Below the pieces are notes generated by a model. That model saw nothing but the letters and a program-made list of their open reading frames with translations, did not search any database and had not been told where the DNA came from. The translations under genes and the position numbers were made by a program. Below, piece after piece: positions 1 through 8,252 of a stretch of 38,122 bases of DNA. The DNA comes from Desulfobacterales bacterium. GTDB lineage: Bacteria; Desulfobacterota; Desulfobacteria; Desulfobacterales; JAEINQ01. Every line of letters begins with the position of its first letter. Position 1 is the first letter of the stretch. The stretch spans positions 1 through 38,122 of the forward strand of contig JAEINQ010000065.1 of the NCBI GenBank assembly GCA_016342285.1. The letters run 5' to 3'.

Positions 1-76
1 GACCCGTCAGAGCCTGGGGACTTCATCCCTGAGCATGGCCTCCCAGGCAGCCCAGGCGGTCTTGAGACTGTTCTAA
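1..76 (+). CDS. Flagellin, C-terminal end (partial)
   Basis: The frame from base 2 to the TAA at 74-76 encodes a tail reading QSLGTSSLSMASQAAQAVL followed by RLF. This is the typical C-terminal D0 helix of bacterial flagellin, which ends in a Gln/Ala/Leu-rich heptad pattern and usually finishes in LL or LF. Only 24 codons are inside the window, so nothing can be said about the body of the protein or its glycosylation sites. A strong terminator follows at 131-155. The next gene, flaF, is on the same strand, as is common in flagellin loci. The call rests on a short but characteristic motif. Confidence 0.75.
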   Translation, partial: TRQSLGTSSLSMASQAAQAVLRLF

Positions 77-130
77 GTAAAGGTTCCGCAGGCCCTGAAG
101 GAATTGTAGGGCCGAAAACAAGATAAAAAT

Positions 131-156
131 GAGGGGCGCTTGCGCCCCTCGCTTTT
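131..156 (+). terminator. Intrinsic terminator after flagellin
   Basis: A perfect 8-bp stem (GAGGGGCG / CGCCCCTC, 131-138 and 143-150) with loop CTTG is followed by GCTTTT. It lies 54 nt after the flagellin stop codon and before flaF. Flagellin mRNA is therefore probably ended here, with flaF reached by read-through or from its own promoter. Confidence 0.85.
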
Positions 157-221
157 AAAACGCCAGTCGAAACCGACGTCAACGCCCCTTTTTGAACGCT
201 TGCCCAGATAGGAGACATTCC

Positions 222-677
222 GTGGTCTACCGAAATCCGTTAGAAGCATACCAGACTGTCAGCAAAGCATCCATGAACGGCCCGGAGACCGAAGCCGCCG
301 TTTTGACCAAGGCGGCCCTTCGCCTCAAGGATTGTCAGGACAACTGGGAAAGCCCCGAATGTGACGAACGGTTGTTCTCCGCCCTGCGCTACACCCAGAA
401 AATCTGGAGTGTGTTTCAGGCCGAATTGAGCGACAGTGACAACCCCCTGCCCAAGGCCATGAAGCTGGACCTGTTGCGACTCAGCGCCTTTATCGACAAG
501 CGATGCTTTGAAATTCTGGCCTTTCCCGACCGGGAGAAGATCTCCCTGCTCATCGATATCAACAACAATATCGCTGCCGGCCTTCGACAGCAGGCACGGC
601 AGACGGGCCAGCCCGAGCGACCCGAGCCCCAGGTGGCTGCCGCATCCCGGCCGAATGGCGTCTACGCCCAGATCTAA
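222..677 (+). CDS. flaF: Flagellar biosynthesis regulator FlaF
   Basis: The 151-aa product begins VVYRNPLEAYQTVSKASMNG and then has an E-A-A-V-L-T-K-A-A-L helix. This matches the FlaF start pattern of Y-x-N-x-x-x-A-Y followed by an Ala-rich helix. Further on it has R-Y-T-Q-K-I-W-S-V-F and a D-N-P-L-P motif, which is the FlaF W-x-x-F...N-x-L-P core. In alphaproteobacteria FlaF acts post-transcriptionally to couple flagellin synthesis or secretion to assembly; the role here is inferred from family and position. GTG at 222 is chosen because AGGAG (210-214) sits 7 nt upstream; the longer TTG start at 192 has no ribosome site. The acidic/proline C-terminal tail is longer than in typical FlaF proteins. 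Confidence 0.8.
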   Translation: MVYRNPLEAYQTVSKASMNGPETEAAVLTKAALRLKDCQDNWESPECDERLFSALRYTQKIWSVFQAELSDSDNPLPKAMKLDLLRLSAFIDKRCFEILAFPDREKISLLIDINNNIAAGLRQQARQTGQPERPEPQVAAASRPNGVYAQI

Positions 678-687
678 CATCATCCAA

Positions 688-731
688 CGCAACCGGCCGG
701 TTCGGGAATTCTCCCCAACCGGCCGGCTGCG
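688..731. terminator. Stem-loop between convergent flaF and the glycosylation operon
   Basis: A 15-bp inverted repeat (arms 688-702 and 717-731, core AACCGGCCGGTT, one mismatch) encloses a 14-nt loop. It lies just after flaF and before the end of the oppositely oriented gene at 806. No T-tract follows on either strand, so it is best read as a bidirectional stem-loop that may end or protect both transcripts. Bases 732-805 show nothing else. Confidence 0.5.
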
Positions 732-805
732 TCTATGACACCACCCATATTTTCTTCAATCGTCCCCGATATCCTCTCCATCCCCGTCAATTCCAAAACC
801 GCTTG

Positions 806-1771
806 TTAACGCAATCCCAAAAGAATCCGGTCGATGCCCCGAAGCTGGAATTCAAGCCGGTAGTTCTCTTCGATGAACCGCCGGTAGGCCACCGGGGTAT
901 AGTCATCGGACAGGGCCGAGTTCACGCAGTCGGAAACGGTATTAAAGAGCAGCTCCCGGGGATATAGGCTCGAAGCGCCTGGAAAATTGTGGATCAGGGG
1001 TTTGATACCGGTGGCCATGGCCTCGGCAATGGCATAACCAAAAGACTCGAACACGCTGGTGCTGATCAGAAAATGCTTGTCGGCCATCCAGACGGGAACA
1101 TCTTCCACCCATCCATGGTAGACCACATGGTCGGTCAGGCCCATCTCCCGAATCATATGGTTCATGTAAAGCTCAAAGCGCCGTTCCTGATGGACGCCTG
1201 CCACGTGGAGGCAAAACCGACCGTCCCGGTCCACCAGGGCACTCAGGCACTGAAGAAGCAGGGACGGGTTTTTCTTGTGGTTGATATATCCCACCGAGGC
1301 GATGTCAAAGCCCGGCTGCCGGTCACAAAAGGCGAACCGATCCAGATCGACCCCGTTGTAGACCACCGGGGTCGCCACCCGGCGGGCCAGGTCGGGCACA
1401 CGAGAGGTGACGATTTCCCGAATATGGGGAGCAACAAAGATCAGGGCGTCGACCTTCTCCCAGGCCACCTGGGCCGGCACATCGGTGAAGGCCTCGAAGC
1501 TGTGAAGCCGGCAGACGATCCGGCATGTCTTGGGAAGACCGCTGGCCTTGACCAGGGCCTCGTCGCACCACTCGAACCAGGCAACGTCGCACCAGCCCAT
1601 CAGCTCGGCCATTTCGGCCACGGACTTTCCCTTAAAAACCTGCAGATCCCAGTCCCGGTTCAGATGGTCGATGATGTCCCCGAGAAAATGGTTTCCGGTC
1701 CGGCAGAAAAAGGCCAGCCGGGGACGTCGCCCGGGTCGATCAGGCAAATGCGCTTCTCCGGGACGGTTCAT
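806..1771 (-). CDS. Glycosyltransferase, GT4-type (GT-B fold)
   Basis: The 321-aa protein has a short N-terminal Rossmann half and a well-kept GT4 C-terminal half. The latter contains V-V-Y-N-G-V-D at ~136-142 and the nucleotide-sugar signature FESFGYAIAEAMATG at 241-255 (E-x7-E). It would transfer a sugar from an NDP-sugar in the cytosol; donor and acceptor cannot be read. The ATG at 1771 overlaps the stop of the upstream GT41 gene as ATGA, so translation is probably coupled. An upstream extension of the frame to 2086 lies entirely inside the GT41 gene and is not used. This is the last gene of the - strand island and converges on flaF. Confidence 0.85.
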   Translation of the reverse strand: MNRPGEAHLPDRPGRRPRLAFFCRTGNHFLGDIIDHLNRDWDLQVFKGKSVAEMAELMGWCDVAWFEWCDEALVKASGLPKTCRIVCRLHSFEAFTDVPAQVAWEKVDALIFVAPHIREIVTSRVPDLARRVATPVVYNGVDLDRFAFCDRQPGFDIASVGYINHKKNPSLLLQCLSALVDRDGRFCLHVAGVHQERRFELYMNHMIREMGLTDHVVYHGWVEDVPVWMADKHFLISTSVFESFGYAIAEAMATGIKPLIHNFPGASSLYPRELLFNTVSDCVNSALSDDYTPVAYRRFIEENYRLEFQLRGIDRILLGLR

Positions 1772-4119
1772 TGAATCTCTCCAATGTCGATGGGCACCGG
1801 CGCCAGTCCGCTGCAATACCGTTCCCAGGCTGTTTCCAGACCGGTCTCCAGATCCCGGACGAACCGGTGGGTGTCGAAAAGGGGCGCGGTTTTCCGGTTT
1901 TCCGCCAGCCGGCGGCGAAGCCGGACCAGGCGCGACCGATCCGTGGCCAAAGCGGTTGCCAGGGAGACGAATCGGTCCAGGGTATCGGTCACCAGTTCGG
2001 AAAGGCCGATGGCCGAAAGGATGCTGGCCGACATGTTTGAAGCAAACTGATCGCCCCTTACGGTCACCACCGGCACACCGGCCCACAGGGCGTCACTGGT
2101 GGTGGCGGCCCCGCTGACCAAGCGGGTATCGAGCCCCAGGTCGGCCAGGTTCAGCCGGGCCAGATGCTCGGGTTTGGCCAATTTGGGCGCAAACACCAGC
2201 CGCCCGGCCTCTACCCCGCTGCGGCCGGCCCGGTCAAGTAGGTGCCGTCTGGCCGTTTCGGGGGGCGCCAGCAGCCACAGGACCGATCCGGGAACCTGGT
2301 TGACAATGGCCATCCAGGCGTCAAACATCACCGGATCGAATTTATATGCATGGTTGAAACAGCACAGGACCGGTCCGGTTTCGGGCAATCCCGCTTCCTT
2401 TCGGGTCCAGACCTGCCGGGAAACCGGCTGGCGGTGGTCGTTGACCTGGTAGCAGTGGGGCATATAGATGGGCGTTTCACTGTAATGGACCGCCAAAGAT
2501 GGCGGAACCACGGTCCGGTCGCAGATGATATAGTCAAAACAATCGGCCCCGGTGGTGCCGGCAAGCCCCAGGTATCGGGCCTGGACCGGTGCGGGTCTGG
2601 CCGCGCAGATGGCCATGCGGTTCCCTTTGGTGTGCCCCATGAGGTCCACGAGGATATCGACCCCGTCGTCATGGATCCGGGCGGCGGCTTCGCCGTGTCC
2701 AAGAACGTCGATGTCCACGAACCGGTCACAACCGTCTGCGATCCGTCGCCGGTAGACACTGCCGTCGTCAGGCCCGAAGGCGTATCCATGGACACGAAAT
2801 CGGCCGCGGTCATGGAGTTCAAAGAGGCTCGCCATGAGATGGGCCATGGGATGGTTGCGGAAATTGGCCGAGAGATACCCGATGGTCAACGGGCGATCCC
2901 CGGTCTTGGGCTGTGGATGGGAAAAGGGGGTTGGCGAGCCGTTGGCCGGCCTGGCCGCACGCTCAGCCCAGGTTCTGGCAATGGCCAGCTGCCTTTGGGG
3001 CGATGCCCCGCGGACCAGGCTGACAAAGGGTTGTTCGGCCACCGCCCCTCCCGACGACAGGGCCTTTTCGGTGAAAACGTCGAGCCGCCCCTGGGCCTCG
3101 GGCAGGGCCTCCCAATCGCAGTTGCGCTGAAGCTGGTGCACCAGATGGGCGCAGGCCTCGGCATAGCCGGGCTCAAGGACCAGGGCTTTTTTGAAATGGG
3201 AAACGGCCAGATCCCCCTGGCCGGTTTCATGACAGGCCATGCCCAGGTTATTGTACGCCTTGGCAAATCCGGGGTCGATGGCGATGGCCCGGCGGTAGCT
3301 CTCGGCGGCCTCTTCCATCCGGCCGGTATCCTGGAGCAGGTTTCCCAGGTTGTTGTGGGCCTCGGCCTGCTCCGGGTCCAGGGACAGGGCACGGCGAAAG
3401 CAGACCATGGCCTCCCCGGTTCGTCCGAGATCGTGCAGGACCGTGCCCAGGTTGTTGAGGGGCTCGACCAAATGGGGCTGCCGGGCGTTCACGTCCCGGT
3501 AGCCGGCCTCGGCGGCATCGAGCCGTCCCTGGTCGTGATAAACGCCGGCCAGGTCGTGTCGGACCGTGACCAGGTCCGGATCCAGCGACAGGGCTTTTTC
3601 CAGGTGCTCCGCCGCACGGTCGGATCGGCCTGTCTCCCCGAGCAGCCCCCCCATTTGGGCATGGGCAACGGCGGATCGTGGATCCAGGGTAAGAGCCCGG
3701 ACAAAGCAGTCCATGGCCCGGCCGGTTCGACCTGCTGCCCGAAGGGCCCGGCCCAGATTGATCCGGGCCTCCACATAGTCGGGGGCCAGGTCCAGGGCCT
3801 GTTGGAAAGCGGCCGCGGCCGCTTCGTTCCCACCCTGCCCCAACAGGGCCAGGCCGAGGTTGTTGTGGTAAAAGGGCGTATCCGGGTAGGCGGCCACGGC
3901 CTGCCGGATCCAGTCGGCGGCCTTCACGCAATCGCCCCGGTGCAGGTGGACCAGTCCCAGCAGGTGCAGGGCATCGCCGTGATCCGGCTCGACAGCAAGG
4001 ATCTGCCGGTAGCCGGCCTCGGCCCGGTCCAGATCGCCGTCCTGATGACAGGCCACGGCGACCCGGAGCCGGTTGGCGATCTGGGGATCCATGCCATCGA
4101 TTTGGCGCGTTTCGCTCAT
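1768..4119 (-). CDS. TPR–GT41 O-GlcNAc transferase-like protein (SPINDLY/OGT family)
   Basis: The 783-aa protein has about nine TPR units (residues ~15-330, repeated N-N-L-G and P-x-x-A-E-A patterns) followed by a GT41 catalytic region (~405-765). The segment FRNHPMAHLM at 420-429 matches the human OGT active-site segment around H498 (H423 here). F-N-H-A-Y-K at 588-593 matches the segment around the UDP-contacting K842. The usual G-H-T-T phosphate-binding motif reads G-A-A-T-T at 670-674, a substitution in a normally conserved spot. GT41 enzymes add single sugars to Ser/Thr of cytosolic proteins, which suits flagellin before export. Start ATG 4119 follows GAAGGGGTAAA, and its ATGA overlaps the stop of the methyltransferase. 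The longer open frame to 4410 lies inside that gene. Confidence 0.85.
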   Translation of the reverse strand: MSETRQIDGMDPQIANRLRVAVACHQDGDLDRAEAGYRQILAVEPDHGDALHLLGLVHLHRGDCVKAADWIRQAVAAYPDTPFYHNNLGLALLGQGGNEAAAAAFQQALDLAPDYVEARINLGRALRAAGRTGRAMDCFVRALTLDPRSAVAHAQMGGLLGETGRSDRAAEHLEKALSLDPDLVTVRHDLAGVYHDQGRLDAAEAGYRDVNARQPHLVEPLNNLGTVLHDLGRTGEAMVCFRRALSLDPEQAEAHNNLGNLLQDTGRMEEAAESYRRAIAIDPGFAKAYNNLGMACHETGQGDLAVSHFKKALVLEPGYAEACAHLVHQLQRNCDWEALPEAQGRLDVFTEKALSSGGAVAEQPFVSLVRGASPQRQLAIARTWAERAARPANGSPTPFSHPQPKTGDRPLTIGYLSANFRNHPMAHLMASLFELHDRGRFRVHGYAFGPDDGSVYRRRIADGCDRFVDIDVLGHGEAAARIHDDGVDILVDLMGHTKGNRMAICAARPAPVQARYLGLAGTTGADCFDYIICDRTVVPPSLAVHYSETPIYMPHCYQVNDHRQPVSRQVWTRKEAGLPETGPVLCCFNHAYKFDPVMFDAWMAIVNQVPGSVLWLLAPPETARRHLLDRAGRSGVEAGRLVFAPKLAKPEHLARLNLADLGLDTRLVSGAATTSDALWAGVPVVTVRGDQFASNMSASILSAIGLSELVTDTLDRFVSLATALATDRSRLVRLRRRLAENRKTAPLFDTHRFVRDLETGLETAWERYCSGLAPVPIDIGEIQ

Positions 4120-4883
4120 TTTACCCCTTCCTTCGATACCGATCCGGATCCCGAAGTGCCATCTTCGACCCGAAGCGCGTACTGAGCCAGAAGGACGGGA
4201 TGGACCACATCCAGGGGCATTTGTCCCCTCCCCTCCCGATAAACATCGGCCAGCCGGGGATGGGTCGAAAGCCGCCGCGGATGGACGTAAAGCAACATGT
4301 TCTGGCGCAGCCACCACAACACCTCGGTCTCCGTCCAGAGGCGCGGCCGGAACAGATCGACGGGAACAAACCCGTGGCCTTTGAATTTTTCGGCCCACCA
4401 GGATGGCCACCGCTCGTTGAGGTGTCCGGCGCCACCCTGAAACGGTACGGCGGCGGAAAAAAGGATCAGGTCCCCGTGACGAACCAGATCGGCCACGAAT
4501 CCGTCCGCCCGATCCGGGGCGAGATGTTCGGCCACCTCCAGGGAGACCACCAGATCGTACCGTCGTCCCAGATCAAAGGGGCGTTCGAGGTCGTGGACCG
4601 ATACCCGGTCGGAATCGATACAGAGGATGGCCGGATCAAGCCAGGGGCCGTCGATGCCGCGCACGTCTGCCACCCCGGCCTGATCGAGGGCAGCCAGAAA
4701 AGTGCCTGTGCCGCATCCCACATCGATAACGGAGTTCGGAACCAGGTACTCGGTCAGAACCGAAACAATCCGAACAGCCGATCGCAGGCGCATGGCCGCC
4801 TGACGGCGGTGCTGCCCGCCGAGAAGCTGCCGATAACACGCTGTCCGGCCCGCCTCCGCTGGCACCGTATCGGCAGGTCTCAT
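4116..4883 (-). CDS. Class I SAM-dependent methyltransferase
   Basis: The 255-aa protein has the SAM-binding glycine motif VIDVGCGTGTFLAAL at ~52-66, an acidic residue ending the next strand (G-I-D-G), and a later S-L-E-V-A-E-H-L segment typical of methyltransferase type 11/12 domains. Sitting between two GT41 genes and joined to both by 4-nt ATGA overlaps, it probably O- or N-methylates a sugar or the glycoprotein product. The substrate is unknown. The C-terminal third is rich in aromatic and basic residues (W-W-A-E-K-F-K, W-T-E-T-E-V-L-W-W), which may form an acceptor-binding cap. Confidence 0.85.
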   Translation of the reverse strand: MRPADTVPAEAGRTACYRQLLGGQHRRQAAMRLRSAVRIVSVLTEYLVPNSVIDVGCGTGTFLAALDQAGVADVRGIDGPWLDPAILCIDSDRVSVHDLERPFDLGRRYDLVVSLEVAEHLAPDRADGFVADLVRHGDLILFSAAVPFQGGAGHLNERWPSWWAEKFKGHGFVPVDLFRPRLWTETEVLWWLRQNMLLYVHPRRLSTHPRLADVYREGRGQMPLDVVHPVLLAQYALRVEDGTSGSGSVSKEGVK

Positions 4884-6607
4884 GGCAAGGCCTCGACATC
4901 AAAAGGCCGGGGCTGTCTTCCCTGGCAATGCCTCCGCCACATCTGCCGGTAGCCGGCCTCTAGGTGACGGACAAACCGCGGGGTATCGAACAAAGGCATG
5001 GAGCGCCGGTTGGCGAAAATGCGATTCCTCAGCGCTTGCCTGGCCCGGGCATCGGAGGCCAGCCCCAGGGCCAGATCCCGGTAGCCGTCCAGGTCCCGGG
5101 CGATGAGTTCAGGCACCCCCAATGCGGTGAGCAGGCTGGCCGAGACCCGGGAGGCGAAATGACGCCCCAGCAGGGTGATCACCGGCACCCCCACCCAAAG
5201 CGCATCGGCGGTCGTGGTATGTCCGTTGTAAATTCGGGTGTCGAGGCAGAGGTCGGCCAGTGCGATCCGGGCCAGATGCCGGTCCTTTTCCATGGGGCCG
5301 GAAAAGACCAGCCGATCGGGGTCGACCCCCCGGGCGGCTGCCTCCCTTTGGAGGTTGGCCGTGACCGTGTCGTTTTTTTTCTGAAGCCAGAGCACGGTCC
5401 GGGGTGAATCGGCCAGAATCGTCATCCAGCAGCCGAACATCCGCGGGTCGATCTTCAACGGCTGGTTGAAAGAGGCGAGCACCACAGCCGCCTCGGGCAG
5501 GCCGAAATCGGCCCGGTGCCAGGGCTCATGGGATACCGGTTGGCGGAAATCTGTTGGGTAGTAGGTGTGGGGGAGCCGGACCGGGCATTCGGTAAAATGG
5601 CAACGGTCGGCGTCCGGCACCACAATCCGGTCGCAAATGACATAGTCGAAAAACCGCCCACCCACCGGTCCCGGAAATCCAAGCCAGGTAACCTGCACCG
5701 GAGCCGGGCGCCGGGCGCCGATGCCGAGCCGGCCGTTCTGGGTATGCCCCTTGAGATCCACGAGAATGTCCACCCCGTCGCCGGCGATGCGCCGGGCCAC
5801 GGCTTCGTCGTCCATCTCCGCCAGGTCCACGAACCGGTCGCAGTCGCGCTCGATCCGCCTCCGGTAGCGACTGCCGTCATCTGCGCCGTAGGAATAGGCG
5901 TGGATCACAAAGTCCTTTCGATCATGAAGGGCAAATAGGCTCAGCATCTGGTGGGCTGTGGCGGCATTTCGAAACCGGTCCGAAAGATACCCCACCCGGA
6001 TTCGCCCATCAGGCCGGCGCGCGCTCCGGATCACCGGTGGCGCTGCACTGACCCGCCGGGTGGCGGCATGGGACCAAAATCGGGCCACGGCCGCGTTGAC
6101 AGCGGTATCGGCGGTCCGAACGATGCTCTTAAATGGGGTTTCGGCCAGCGGCCCGCCGGTGTCGATGGCAATGCGGGTCAGCGCGTCCAGGCGCGTTTCC
6201 ATTTCGTCCAGACCCGGCCATAAACAGGTTGAACGGCGCAAAAAGACGAGCTGGCTCAACGCCTTGCCGTCGTCGGGCCGGATCGCCAGGGCCGCCTCGT
6301 AGTAACCGGTGGCCGCCTCGAACTGTCCGTTCTCTTCGAGCACATACCCGAGGTTGAAATGGGCTTCGGCCATTTTGCCATCAGCGGAGATAGCCTTTTT
6401 GAAGCAATCGACCGCCTCGGACACGCGTCCCCAGTCCCGGAAGATCCCGCCTATGTTGTTCCATGCCCGGGCAAGCCCCGAATCGATTTCCAGGGCGCTG
6501 AGATACGCATGCAGGGCCCGGTCGACATGGCCGGCCCGATGAAACGCAAGAGCCGCCTCCAGCGCACAAACCGGCCCCCCATGGGCCTGTTCGTTTTTAC
6601 CCGTCAT
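4880..6607 (-). CDS. TPR–GT41 O-GlcNAc transferase-like protein with altered active site
   Basis: The 575-aa protein has only three or four TPR units (~12-125), then a GT41 domain (~200-560). K385 in F-N-Q-P-L-K matches the UDP-contacting Lys, and G-H-T-T at 462-465 is intact. However, the segment that normally reads N-H-P-x-x-H reads F-R-N-A-A-T-A-H at 212-219, so the residue matching human OGT H498 is Ala. The enzyme may use another base, another acceptor, or have lost activity. ATG 6607 is preferred (AAGGG about 9 nt upstream) over a TTG at 6655. It is the first gene of the four-gene coupled set 6607-806; its stop overlaps the methyltransferase start as ATGA. Confidence 0.82.
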   Translation of the reverse strand: MTGKNEQAHGGPVCALEAALAFHRAGHVDRALHAYLSALEIDSGLARAWNNIGGIFRDWGRVSEAVDCFKKAISADGKMAEAHFNLGYVLEENGQFEAATGYYEAALAIRPDDGKALSQLVFLRRSTCLWPGLDEMETRLDALTRIAIDTGGPLAETPFKSIVRTADTAVNAAVARFWSHAATRRVSAAPPVIRSARRPDGRIRVGYLSDRFRNAATAHQMLSLFALHDRKDFVIHAYSYGADDGSRYRRRIERDCDRFVDLAEMDDEAVARRIAGDGVDILVDLKGHTQNGRLGIGARRPAPVQVTWLGFPGPVGGRFFDYVICDRIVVPDADRCHFTECPVRLPHTYYPTDFRQPVSHEPWHRADFGLPEAAVVLASFNQPLKIDPRMFGCWMTILADSPRTVLWLQKKNDTVTANLQREAAARGVDPDRLVFSGPMEKDRHLARIALADLCLDTRIYNGHTTTADALWVGVPVITLLGRHFASRVSASLLTALGVPELIARDLDGYRDLALGLASDARARQALRNRIFANRRSMPLFDTPRFVRHLEAGYRQMWRRHCQGRQPRPFDVEALP

Positions 6608-6653
6608 TGCCCGCACCCTTTTGCCCGGTGCCTGCCTTCGGCCTGTGACATGC

Positions 6654-6682
6654 AATATCGCTTTGTTTTACAATAAGTTAAA
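6654..6682 (-). promoter_or_regulatory. Possible sigma-70-type promoter for the 6607-806 operon
   Basis: On the - strand, TTTAAC (6682-6677) and GATATT (6659-6654) are separated by 17 nt and lie about 47 nt upstream of the GT41 start. Both hexamers match the consensus only partly. The surrounding A/T-rich patch in an otherwise GC-rich region makes a promoter here plausible but unproven. Confidence 0.25.
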
Positions 6683-7097
6683 CTCATATCCAAAACCATT
6701 GCCTCAATACGGGAAGGCCCTTTGGCCGACTTTCCCGGCAACGGCCGGTGCCGCCGTCTTTGTCAAGGGAGCGGTGGGTCTGAAACCGACCCGGATGCGA
6801 TGCCATCTTTTTGACGGTCTCCGGTTTGCAGGACCTGGGACCGAGGATGACGAAAATTTTCGTATCCATGTCGATTTATGTTTATTTTCAAACGGTTGTA
6901 TCTATCGAAAACACCCGCTGACGGCCTTTCGGCCCGGGCCGGCTCCGGCATCGGAACTGGAAACTATTTTTCGTTGAAATCATTGCAAATTATGTGCCCA
7001 ATTTTTGGATTCCCGCTTCCGGTTTTCACGTCCCTTCGTGCTTCGATTCGCAAATACTGAAACGGTTTACCGTGCCTGCAATCAATTCTTCACCTGT
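6683..7097. other. Intergenic region without a gene
   Basis: No convincing coding frame is present. The left part carries the possible promoter and is A/T-rich for this window. Around 6921-6950 there is a GC-rich imperfect hairpin (GGCC-rich) with no T-tract. Near 7025-7050 a GAATCGAAGCACGAAGG-type stretch resembles half of the CACGAAG repeat at 25869-25950. The stop of the gene to the right (7100-7098) again forms ATGA, but the following frame is only three codons (ATG AAC AGG TGA). Confidence 0.5.
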
Positions 7098-8252
7098 TCA
7101 TGAACCGGGAAAGAATACATCCAAAAGCTGTCGGGCCACCGTGGTCCAGGAAAACCGCCCATGAACCCAGCCGGGCAGCATCTGTCGGGCCTGGCGCCGA
7201 AAGTCGTCGGCCTGAATGATTCGGACCATCTGGGCCGTCAGATGGTCCAGGTCGGGCACCAGGAAAAAGTTGGTCTCGGTCTCGGACACACACTTTTTCT
7301 GAAGGCGGCTGTCGATTCCCAGGAAATAGCGCGGATGGGCGAAATCATCGGTGGCCCCGCCCCGGGTGCAGATCACCGGCAGGCCGCAGGCCGCGGCCTC
7401 CAATACCGGCAGGTTGAACCCTTCGGCCAGATACGGCGACACATAGGCGTCGGCCGCCTGAAAAAGCTGAGCCATGGCCGAAAAGGAGAGGGGCTCGCCC
7501 AGGTAGAAAATCCGGTCCAGCACCGTCTGTTTTTCCCGCTCGGTCAGGGTCTCGGCCATCTCGGTGACCAGGCGGCTCGAATCGTACATGGCATCCCCCC
7601 CCTTGAGGACGAGTCGGACCTGGGGATACCGGTCGGCCAGAGCGGCCAGGGCCTTGAGCATCAGCCGTAGCCCCTTGTTCCCTTTCATGGTGCCGACGCT
7701 CAAAAAAATGAAATAGGGGTCCCAGCCCAGCTTCTGTCGCAGGGCGCTGCGCCCGGTCTCATCCAAGGGGTGGTAAATGGCCGGATCGACCCCGTGGGGA
7801 ACCACCACCACCCGGTCTGCCGGCGCCCCGCCGCGGACAAAGCCCTCCTTTGACCATCGCGATGGGGTGATGATGACCGTCTCGGATTCGGCCATCTGTC
7901 GGGCCAGGGTCCCTGGCTTGGCCAGCATGGCCTCGGTCACCGACAGCAGCTCGGAGGTGCCAAAGGCAAACGTCCGTTCAGCCCGGGAGGTGGACAGGTC
8001 ATAGGGATAGCCGATGCGGTAGGTCACCTGAGCCGTCTGCCGCAAAGACGGCCCGGGGATCTTTCGCAGGGCCGCCTCGGATGCCTCGGGGAGCAGCCCT
8101 GCGACCGGGCGCCAGTGGGGGCCGTAAAAGGGCAGATCCCGGTGGGTCAGGTCGATTCCGGGCACCTGACGCAGGGCCAGGAGCTGGAACTGGTTCACCA
8201 CGGCATAGGAATGGGGCACAAACCGCCAGCCTTCCACCATGAGCGCCTTCAC
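7098..8252 (-). CDS. Glycosyltransferase, GT4 family
   Basis: The 384-aa protein is a full-length GT-B enzyme. It contains V-V-V-P-H-G-V-D-P at ~149-157, the linker strand F-L-S-V-G-T-M-K-G-N-K-G at ~183-194, and the donor-binding signature AEGFNLPVLEAAACGLPVI at ~276-294, with the two Glu residues of the E-x7-E motif. GTG at 8252 is chosen because GTGA forms the same 4-nt overlap with the preceding gene's stop as seen elsewhere in the island. GTG 8258 and ATG 8240 are the alternatives. Likely a cytosolic transferase extending the glycan; donor unknown. Confidence 0.85.
   Translation of the reverse strand: MKALMVEGWRFVPHSYAVVNQFQLLALRQVPGIDLTHRDLPFYGPHWRPVAGLLPEASEAALRKIPGPSLRQTAQVTYRIGYPYDLSTSRAERTFAFGTSELLSVTEAMLAKPGTLARQMAESETVIITPSRWSKEGFVRGGAPADRVVVVPHGVDPAIYHPLDETGRSALRQKLGWDPYFIFLSVGTMKGNKGLRLMLKALAALADRYPQVRLVLKGGDAMYDSSRLVTEMAETLTEREKQTVLDRIFYLGEPLSFSAMAQLFQAADAYVSPYLAEGFNLPVLEAAACGLPVICTRGGATDDFAHPRYFLGIDSRLQKKCVSETETNFFLVPDLDHLTAQMVRIIQADDFRRQARQMLPGWVHGRFSWTTVARQLLDVFFPGS

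Noticed and set aside
150..200. Sigma-28-type flagellar promoter before flaF (TAAA...CCGAC)
   Set aside because: The spacing between the two half-sites is too short for the sigma-28 consensus and the -10 match is poor.
192..221. Longer FlaF reading from TTG 192
   Set aside because: No ribosome site precedes it, whereas GTG 222 has AGGAG at 7 nt and starts at the conserved family N-terminus.
2242..4185. Long + strand open frame of 647 codons opposite the TPR-GT41 gene
   Set aside because: It mirrors the TPR repeats of the - strand gene, with Gly/Gln/Val/Pro-rich composition, and has no recognisable domain; it is an antisense shadow in GC-rich DNA.
6683..6977. Small open frames on both strands in the 6683-7097 gap
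   Set aside because: No ribosome sites, no conserved motifs, and composition resembling non-coding repeats.
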